Of a stretch of 6,381 nucleotides of DNA, positions 1-4,987 are shown piece by piece. Position numbers and translations under genes: made by a program. The notes under the pieces are model-generated. The model did not search any database. It was not told the origin of the DNA and worked only from the letters and a program-made list of their open reading frames with translations. Position 1 is the first letter of the stretch. Every line of letters begins with the position of its first letter. The DNA is from Flavobacterium sp. (lineage in GTDB: Bacteria > Bacteroidota > Bacteroidia > Flavobacteriales > Flavobacteriaceae), in assembly GCA_024642295.1 (NCBI GenBank), contig JAHEBK010000104.1:1-6381 (forward strand), read 5' to 3'.

Positions 1-404
1 GCATCCGGTTTCAAGAAAAGCGTCGCAATCTTGAAATGTTTTACATTTTGTTTTTTAAACATCGCTTTTAACTCTTCCAAAGTATTACCGGTATCGATAA
101 TATCTTCGATGACAACCACGCTTCGTCCGGCCAAATCTTGGTTTAAACCAATGAGTTGCTTTACTTCCTCAGTCGAACTAGTGCCTTGATAGGAAGACAT
201 TTTGATAAAACTGAGTTCGCAATTCCCTTTGTATTGTTTCATAAAATCAGAAACCACCATAAATGAACCGTTGAGAACACCAATAAAAACAGGAGTTTCA
301 CCAACAAAATCATTCTCTACCATTTGAACCATTTGTGCTATTGCAAATTCTATTTCTTTGGCAGAAATAAAAGGCTCAAATTGTTTATCGTGTAGTTGAA
401 TCAT
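1..404 (-). CDS. hpt: Hypoxanthine phosphoribosyltransferase, 3' end cut by window edge
   Basis: Cytoplasmic purine-salvage enzyme that joins hypoxanthine (often also guanine) to PRPP, giving IMP or GMP plus pyrophosphate. Reading the minus strand from the ATG at 404-402 gives 134 full codons starting MIQLHDKQFEPF. Visible family motifs are the pyrophosphate-binding loop IGVLNGSF (residues 41-48), the flexible-loop region around SSYQGT (70-75), and the PRPP-binding signature VVVIEDIIDTGNTLEEL (96-112) with the acidic pair E100-D101. Type I HPRTs are usually about 175-185 residues, so roughly three quarters is present and the C terminus lies beyond base 1. The start is the first ATG after a TATCTTTG -7 element, leaving a short leader. 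It is transcribed divergently from the gene at 843. The frame is intact with no odd residues; identification is firm. Confidence 0.95.
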   Translation of the reverse strand, partial: MIQLHDKQFEPFISAKEIEFAIAQMVQMVENDFVGETPVFIGVLNGSFMVVSDFMKQYKGNCELSFIKMSSYQGTSSTEEVKQLIGLNQDLAGRSVVVIEDIIDTGNTLEELKAMFKKQNVKHFKIATLFLKPD

Positions 405-425
405 TTTCTCGTTTTGAATAATCGA

Positions 426-433
426 CAAAGATA
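426..433 (-). promoter_or_regulatory. hpt promoter, -7 element
   Basis: On the minus strand this is TATCTTTG, a full match to the Bacteroidota TAnnTTTG -7 consensus, ending 21 bases before the hpt ATG. The -33 position upstream is only a T-run, not a clear TTG, so only the -7 half is well supported. Transcription should start at about 415-421. Confidence 0.65.
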
Positions 434-493
434 CAGAATTGTGCTTACTAAAAAAAGGTTTTCCTTTTGTTCGGTTTTGGGGAGTAAAAAAGT

Positions 494-614
494 TTAACCA
501 CAAAGGCTTCACTAAGTTCACTAAGTTTTTTTCAAGCAAGGACACAACATTTATTTTAAATTAAAAAGGCCATACTTTGGGTAACTCTGCGGTTCTTTGT
601 GAATCTTTGTGAAA
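494..614. repeat. Imperfect inverted intergenic repeat made of CACAAAG/CACTAAG-type units
   Basis: The left arm (about 494-527) begins AACCACAAAG and then has two exact 9-base tandem copies of CACTAAGTT (510-518 and 519-527). The right arm (about 579-614) carries two near-identical 10-base tandem copies, CTTTGTGAAT (595-604) and CTTTGTGAAA (605-614), next to CTCTGCGGTT. Read on the opposite strand, the right arm gives TTCACAAAG units and AACCGCAGAG, matching the style of the left arm. An AT-rich spacer with a TTTAAATTAAA core separates the arms. From memory, similar AACCACAAAG.../CTTTGTGGTT intergenic elements are dispersed in Flavobacterium genomes; multiplicity cannot be tested here. Confidence 0.6.
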
Positions 615-640
615 CAAATTAATCTAAGTACTGGTCAAAA

Positions 641-695
641 TTTAATGTCGTATTTTCAAACAATAAAAAAACATTATACCATGTAAGACATTAAA
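641..695. repeat. Perfect 9-bp inverted repeat TTTAATGTC / GACATTAAA, 37-nt spacing
   Basis: TTTAATGTC at 641-649 is the exact reverse complement of GACATTAAA at 687-695. A third related copy, ACGACATT at 759-766, is the exact reverse complement of AATGTCGT at 644-651, so the left arm could pair with either downstream copy. It could be regulator half-sites, alternative RNA structures, or chance in AT-rich DNA. No gene overlaps it. Confidence 0.35.
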
Positions 696-719
696 GGACA
701 TACGAGCAAGACTTCTCTA

Positions 720-745
720 CTTATATGATCTTATATTTCTTATAT
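720..745. repeat. Three short direct copies of CTTATAT, about 10-bp phase
   Basis: Exact copies of CTTATAT occur at 720-726, 730-736 and 739-745, spaced 10 and 9 bases, about one helical turn. They lie 42 bases upstream of the -33 element for the 843 gene. They could be phased binding sites or simple low-complexity sequence. Confidence 0.3.
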
Positions 746-786
746 GGTTTAAAAAAACACGACATTGATTCTTTCTTGTTCTTATG

Positions 787-817
787 TTTGATTCTGGATA
801 AAAATTTTGAATCTTTG
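787..817 (+). promoter_or_regulatory. Promoter of the 843 gene
   Basis: TTTG at 787-790 serves as the -33 element and AATCTTTG at 810-817 as the -7 element (seven of eight positions match TAnnTTTG). They are separated by 19 bases, the usual Bacteroidota spacing. Transcription would begin at about 822-824, leaving a leader of about 20 bases before the ATG at 843. Confidence 0.6.
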
Positions 818-842
818 TTTTTGAAATTAACTTTCACGCCAA

Positions 843-1391
843 ATGACGGACTTAGAATTAATTATCGAACAAACTACGGGCTACAAAAATAGTCGGCAAA
901 ACACTGCTGATTATATGCTAGCTCGTCCTGAGTTGCTCAATGATTTTCTTTTTTCTTGTTTCGAAATTGACAATCCCAATCACTACAAAGCCTGTTGGGC
1001 GATGGAATTGATGGCGTATGAAAAACTAGAATGGCTTCAACCCTATTTGGATTTAATATGTTCCAAATCGCAACTATTGACAAATGAAAGCGCCATTCGA
1101 CCAATTGCAAAAGTGCTTTATTTACTTATTGAATCGCATTATAAAAAAACAGACAACAGCATTACGCTCACCGAAGTTCAGCGTAAAGTCCTTATTGAAA
1201 CTAATTTTGACTGGCTGATTAACGATACCAAAGTAGCAGCCAAAGTCTATGCGATGAGATGTTTATTTCTTTTTGGTAAAGAATTCGATTGGATCCATCC
1301 AGAATTAAAAATAATTTTAGTTAAAGATTTCCGTTTACATACACCAGCATACAAAGCAGTCTCTAAACATATCTTGAAGAAGTTAAAATAG
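843..1391 (+). CDS. Conserved HEAT-like helical protein (family sometimes mislabelled adenylosuccinate lyase)
   Basis: A protein of 182 residues with unknown function. It has no signal peptide or membrane segment, so it is probably cytoplasmic. The sequence is almost wholly amphipathic helices. Recognisable blocks are HYKACWAMELMAYEKL (47-62), SAIRPIAKVLYLL (83-95) and, near the C terminus, KVAAKVYAMRCLFLFGKEFDWIHPEL (130-155) leading to a basic HILKKLK end. From memory these match a flavobacterial family of about 180-190 residues, often annotated 'adenylosuccinate lyase', probably because some members sit beside purB. The lyase signature (SSxMPxKxNP-type) and the lyase length of about 450 residues are absent, so enzymatic activity should not be assumed. 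The helix-turn-helix pairs suggest a HEAT/ARM-type binding scaffold. The ATG at 843 follows a promoter closely; no Shine-Dalgarno is visible. Gene reality is firm, function unknown. Confidence 0.85.
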   Translation: MTDLELIIEQTTGYKNSRQNTADYMLARPELLNDFLFSCFEIDNPNHYKACWAMELMAYEKLEWLQPYLDLICSKSQLLTNESAIRPIAKVLYLLIESHYKKTDNSITLTEVQRKVLIETNFDWLINDTKVAAKVYAMRCLFLFGKEFDWIHPELKIILVKDFRLHTPAYKAVSKHILKKLK

Positions 1392-1488
1392 CAGTTCGCA
1401 TTTTACAGTCGAATCCGACAAACTATCTACTTTTCTTTCTGTTTCATCAGCTCTTTCTCTTTTTTTTAAAAGATATTGAACTTTTATA

Positions 1489-1496
1489 TATATTTG
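1489..1496 (+). promoter_or_regulatory. DUF1800-DUF1501 operon promoter, -7 element
   Basis: TATATTTG is a full match to TAnnTTTG. The expected -33 region lies in a T-run (1461-1467) at the end of a pyrimidine-rich tract beginning near 1426; no clean TTG is present, so the -33 half is weak. Transcription should start near 1502, upstream of the ATG at 1539 and downstream of a TTG at 1476, which therefore could not be the start on this transcript. Confidence 0.55.
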
Positions 1497-1538
1497 GATA
1501 ACCAAAATACAAATCACTATAAACTAACCACTTACACC

Positions 1539-3188
1539 ATGGCTTCACTAGCTACCCATACAGCAGTTTTAGGCAAAAAAAATGCACGTCATTTATTACG
1601 TCGCGCTTCTTTTGTTTACACCAAAAGTCTTGTTGAGCAATATGCTCTATTGACACCCACTCAAGCACTTGATTTATTATTTCAAGAAAAGCCTTTGGTA
1701 GTAAATTTACCTTATGATACTACATTATACAATGGTGTTGAAGCAGGTTTTTGGACAGAAACCAATCCTGTAATTAGTTATAATAACGAAAATGCAAAAT
1801 CTAGAATAGTCGCAGGATGGTGGTGGTATAACGCTATTAATAGTCCCAATTTAAAATATAAGTTGTGCCATTTTTTATCCACTCGATTTACCGTAAACAA
1901 AGAAGACCCTGTAAGCAAACGTTCTACTTCTTTTTTTCATCATTTGCGACTACTCCTTTATTATTCTTTTGGGAATTACAAAACATTGGCAAAAAAAATA
2001 TCGTTGGACAATTCCATGTTGTATTATTTAAACAATAACACGAATACCAAGACTGCGCCCAATCAAAATTATGCTAGAGAATTTCTTGAACTTTTTACAA
2101 TAGGAAAAGGAGTTCAAGTTGGCATTGGTGACTATACAAATTACACCGAAAATGACATCGTTGAAGCAGCGAAAGTATTAACAGGGTTTAGACAAAAAAT
2201 CGATACTTACGTTAACGATCCTGAAACAAATATTCCTAGAGGATATTATGATTTTACACGACACGATACAACTACAAAAAAATTTAGTGGTGCTTTTAAT
2301 ACTTCTATTTCTCCCGCCACTAATGCTGCAGATATGGACAGGGAATTGAATGATTTTGTAGAAATGGTTTTTAGCAAACAAGCCACAGCATTGAACATCT
2401 GTCGAAAACTATACATTTATTTTGTAAAAGGAACTATCACTTCTGAAGTGGAAACAGATATTATTATTCCACTAGCTACCGAATTAAAAACAAACAATTA
2501 CGAACTAGTTCCAACAGTTAGACGCTTGCTTCAAAGTTTGCATTTTTATGATTTGGATGACAGCGACAGTAACGACGAAACTATTGGAGGAATTATCAAA
2601 TCTCCTATTCAACAAGTTTCTGAAATTTGCACCTATTTGGGCGCTACAATTCCAAATCCAAACACCAATCCAAACGATTATTACATTCGATTTTGGAATG
2701 GATTTGTTCACAATACCTATTTAACATTATCAGACATGCTTATTTTTAGTCCTGAAAATGTAGCGGGTCATTTTGCCTATTACAAAGCACCTGATTTTGA
2801 CAAAAACTGGATTTCAGCCGCCACCTTAATTGCTCGGTATCGTTTAGGTGAATCTATGATGGAAGGCAAAAACTTAATAAATGCCAATAATAACATTTAT
2901 GCCAAAATTGACATTATCCCTGTCATTAAAAACAGTGGTATTGTCACTGATCCAAGTGATGCATTTACACTCACTTCTGAACTTTGCAAAGCGTTGTTTG
3001 GACAAGAACCAGACACTGACCGCATCAATTATTTTATGAATTCGTTTTTACTTCAAGAACTAGCAACATTTTATTGGAAAGCGGCCTGGACAGATTATAT
3101 TAATACTGGAAACATTAAAGTCATTGAACCTCGTTTAAAAGCATTATTAACTGCAATTTTAAGAGCACCCGAATCTCAAATATTTTAA
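1539..3188 (+). CDS. DUF1800 family protein
   Basis: A protein of 549 residues from the ATG at 1539. The frame opens further to a TTG at 1476, but that lies before the -7 element, and the MASLATHTAVLGKKNARHLLRRASF N terminus from 1539 is the typical family start. Other family blocks are the tryptophan-rich GWWWYNAINSP (93-103), NYAREFLELFTIGKG (177-191), DIVEAAKVLTGF (206-217), ICRKLYIYFV (287-296) and IKSPIQQVSEICTYLG (353-368). Length is typical. The biochemical role is unknown. DUF1800 genes commonly sit directly before a DUF1501 gene, as here: 29 bases separate this stop from the next ATG, so the two are probably co-transcribed. No signal peptide, lipobox or sorting domain is visible, although its partner is exported. 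At the position where many family members have WHxHF, this one has LSTRF (113-117), losing both histidines. Confidence 0.9.
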   Translation: MASLATHTAVLGKKNARHLLRRASFVYTKSLVEQYALLTPTQALDLLFQEKPLVVNLPYDTTLYNGVEAGFWTETNPVISYNNENAKSRIVAGWWWYNAINSPNLKYKLCHFLSTRFTVNKEDPVSKRSTSFFHHLRLLLYYSFGNYKTLAKKISLDNSMLYYLNNNTNTKTAPNQNYAREFLELFTIGKGVQVGIGDYTNYTENDIVEAAKVLTGFRQKIDTYVNDPETNIPRGYYDFTRHDTTTKKFSGAFNTSISPATNAADMDRELNDFVEMVFSKQATALNICRKLYIYFVKGTITSEVETDIIIPLATELKTNNYELVPTVRRLLQSLHFYDLDDSDSNDETIGGIIKSPIQQVSEICTYLGATIPNPNTNPNDYYIRFWNGFVHNTYLTLSDMLIFSPENVAGHFAYYKAPDFDKNWISAATLIARYRLGESMMEGKNLINANNNIYAKIDIIPVIKNSGIVTDPSDAFTLTSELCKALFGQEPDTDRINYFMNSFLLQELATFYWKAAWTDYINTGNIKVIEPRLKALLTAILRAPESQIF

Positions 3189-3217
3189 ATTATTCATCGC
3201 CTTCAATATTTATTAAA

Positions 3218-4855
3218 ATGAAAAGAAGAAACTTTATAAAATTGACTTCCTTTGCCAGTGCACTCTCTATGTTGCCAACAGAGGTATTTGCTCTTTTCAA
3301 ATCAGCAGGCATGAACGCTTGTCCTGATCTTAGTGCTAAAAAAATAGTGCTTATCCAATTATCTGGTGCCAATGACGGACTCAACACTATTATACCTATC
3401 AACCAATATGACAAATACGCCACATTACGCCCAAGTATCAAACTAAATAATTCGGGAGCTAATGGCATCATTCAACTTGACAACACCTTAGCCCTTAATG
3501 ACCAAGTAGGATTGCACCCAGCACTGACAGCTTTTAAAAGTTTGTACGACCAAGGGTTAATGCGAATCATTCAAGGGGTAGGTTATCCTAATCAGGATAA
3601 ATCGCATTTTGGTTCAACCGATTTATGGCTTAGAGGTGGTGATGGAACACAAGCAAATTCAAATTTACAAGATGGATGGATGGCTCGTTTTATAGAAAAT
3701 TTTTACGCCAATTTTATAAATGCTAATTATCCTCTTGGAATTCAATTAGGGAGCAATGATAACTCATTAGGTTTCCATGACACAAGCGGAAACACACTGT
3801 CCATCAATATCAACGGTCAAAACCCAGCTGGATTTTATTCGGTTATCAATGGTTTGGGCGGAGCTGCTCCTACCAATATTCCAAATTCTGAATATGGAAA
3901 TTTAATTAAGTATATTCTAGAAAATGACACCACGACTAAAACCTATGCTGAAACTATTTCAGCAGCTTTTAACAATGGCTCAAACTCCGTTACCTATTCA
4001 AATAGCAAATTATCAGACCAATTAAAATCAGTAGCCCGTTTTATTTCAGGTGGATTGAAATCCAAAATTTATTTGGTTAAAATCGGTGGATTTGACACTC
4101 ATGCGGCACAAGTAGCCTCAACAATAGACTCCCATCTTGGCAAACATGCTGACCTATTAACGGAACTATCCGATTCTATCAAAAATTTCATTACCGATTT
4201 AAACAATCAAAATTTAGGTGATGATGTAGTGACGGTAACATTTTCTGAATTTGGTCGAAAAGCGGGTGGTAATGCCAGTTTAGGAACGGATCATGGTCAA
4301 ATTGCTCCCATGTTTGTTTTTGGAAAATCTATAAATCCTGGTATTTCAGGAACCAATGTAAATCTAGACGAAGCCAAATCAACAAATGATTACCAACTTT
4401 TTACAGTACAACACGATTACCGAAGAGTCTATGGCACCATTTTACAAGATTGGCTAGGAGCCAGCAACCCTGTTCTAGATTTGACCTTTTATGACAAAAC
4501 CAACAATTCTGGTTTTACAGATAAAAAAATAGCACAAGTCATCAAAGAATCTCAAACTGTAAACGAAGGTTGTTATACCGATAAAATCTTAGGCGTAACC
4601 AATTTTAAAACCGAAACATCTATTGTTGTATTCCCTAATCCAACTTCTGAAAGTATAACCGTAAGTACTGTAAACTATACTATCAATGCCATAACCGTAA
4701 CTTCCATAGATGGTCGCGCTCTAAAAAGATATTTGAATCCTGAAACAACAAATCAATTTACGATAAGCACTAGTCAACTGGCAATTGGTATTTATATTTT
4801 AAAAATTGAGACTGACAATGGTATTTTAAACAAAAAAATCATTGTTCGTCGCTAA
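3218..4855 (+). CDS. DUF1501 protein with Tat-like signal and T9SS sorting domain
   Basis: A protein of 545 residues predicted to be exported. The N terminus MKRRNFIKLTSF carries a twin-arginine motif (RRNFIK), a hydrophobic stretch, and a plausible cleavage site after VFA (23-25). The DUF1501 domain, distantly related to alkaline phosphatase/sulfatase folds, spans about 40-430. It shows IQLSGANDGLNTIIP (46-60), IIQGVGYPNQDKSHFGSTDLW (117-137), the GGFDTHAAQ block (290-298), FSEFGRKAGG (342-351), GTDHGQIAPMFVFG (356-369) and HDYRRVYGTILQDWLG (399-414). The H/D-rich blocks are likely metal or active-site positions by inference; the substrate is unknown. Residues 466-545 form a T9SS type A sorting domain, starting VFPNPTSES and ending GIYILKIETDNGILNKKIIVRR-like, so the protein is probably cell-surface or secreted. 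The only two cysteines, C35 and C452, flank the catalytic domain. It follows the DUF1800 gene by 29 bases without an obvious promoter. Confidence 0.92.
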   Translation: MKRRNFIKLTSFASALSMLPTEVFALFKSAGMNACPDLSAKKIVLIQLSGANDGLNTIIPINQYDKYATLRPSIKLNNSGANGIIQLDNTLALNDQVGLHPALTAFKSLYDQGLMRIIQGVGYPNQDKSHFGSTDLWLRGGDGTQANSNLQDGWMARFIENFYANFINANYPLGIQLGSNDNSLGFHDTSGNTLSININGQNPAGFYSVINGLGGAAPTNIPNSEYGNLIKYILENDTTTKTYAETISAAFNNGSNSVTYSNSKLSDQLKSVARFISGGLKSKIYLVKIGGFDTHAAQVASTIDSHLGKHADLLTELSDSIKNFITDLNNQNLGDDVVTVTFSEFGRKAGGNASLGTDHGQIAPMFVFGKSINPGISGTNVNLDEAKSTNDYQLFTVQHDYRRVYGTILQDWLGASNPVLDLTFYDKTNNSGFTDKKIAQVIKESQTVNEGCYTDKILGVTNFKTETSIVVFPNPTSESITVSTVNYTINAITVTSIDGRALKRYLNPETTNQFTISTSQLAIGIYILKIETDNGILNKKIIVRR

Positions 4856-4879
4856 TGTTATTGTTTTTGAGTTTCATCC

Positions 4880-4904
4880 CTTTTTAATATTCCCAATTAA
4901 AAAG
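4880..4904. promoter_or_regulatory. Perfect 9-bp inverted repeat touching the purK -7 element
   Basis: CTTTTTAAT (4880-4888) and ATTAAAAAG (4896-4904) are exact reverse complements around a 7-base centre, ATTCCCA. The right arm ends one base before the -7 element, so the repeat fills the -33 to -7 interval of the purK promoter. It could be an operator, or an AT-rich hairpin helping to end the upstream DUF1800-DUF1501 transcript, which has no other terminator-like structure. No G/C-rich stem or long following T-tract supports a strong intrinsic terminator. Confidence 0.5.
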
Positions 4905-4912
4905 TATCTTTG
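4905..4912 (+). promoter_or_regulatory. purK promoter, -7 element
   Basis: TATCTTTG matches TAnnTTTG fully and is identical to the hpt -7 element on the opposite strand. The -33 position falls on TTTT (4882-4885) at the expected 19-base spacing, inside the inverted repeat. Transcription should start near 4917-4920, giving a leader of about 70 bases before purK. Confidence 0.65.
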
Positions 4913-4933
4913 CCCGCAACAAACGATACAAAG

Positions 4934-4978
4934 ATGACACGAGCGGATCGAATGCATTTGACCGTTAATAAACAATAA
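4934..4978 (+). other. Possible 14-codon leader ORF with overlapping hairpin in the purK leader
   Basis: An ATG at 4934 opens a frame reading MTRADRMHLTVNKQ and stopping at TAA 4976-4978, nine bases before the purK ATG. It starts about 15 bases after the predicted transcription start. Inside it, 4944-4964 can fold as a hairpin: CGG pairs with CCG, TC with GA, one G-U pair and two A-T pairs, with a single bulged A and a TGCA loop. There is no U-tract after the stem, so it is not an intrinsic terminator. Translation of such a short frame is unproven and chance is quite possible. Confidence 0.25.
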
Positions 4979-4987
4979 CTTAAACAA

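Larger units (their letters stand above)
405..842. other. Divergent intergenic region between hpt and the 843 gene
   Basis: This stretch of 438 bases has no convincing coding region on either strand. In order it holds the hpt promoter on the minus strand, a cluster of short oppositely oriented repeats (494-614), a 9-bp inverted repeat (641-695) with a related third copy at 759-766, three phased CTTATAT copies (720-745), and the rightward promoter of the 843 gene (787-817). It is long for a flavobacterial divergent promoter region, so a small RNA or remnant element is possible, but nothing seen identifies one. Confidence 0.6.

Noticed and set aside
602..609. AATCTTTG in the intergenic repeat as an extra promoter
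   Set aside because: It is part of the repeated CTTTGTGAA units, has no matching -33 element, and no gene starts near it.
1408..1419. Small hairpin GTCG-AATC-CGAC after the 843 gene as a terminator
   Set aside because: The stem is only four base pairs and is not followed directly by a T-tract, so it is too weak to call.
2178..2711. Two minus-strand open frames opposite the DUF1800 gene
   Set aside because: Both are under 70 codons, sit antisense to conserved DUF1800 motifs, and show no family similarity.
3190..3471. Minus-strand frame covering the DUF1501 start
   Set aside because: Antisense to the signal peptide and the NDGLNTIIP block of DUF1501; no independent support.
4929..4936. Minus-strand CATCTTTG opposite the purK leader as a divergent promoter
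   Set aside because: It differs from the consensus at the first position and would read leftward into the end of the co-directional DUF1501 gene; no minus-strand gene is there.
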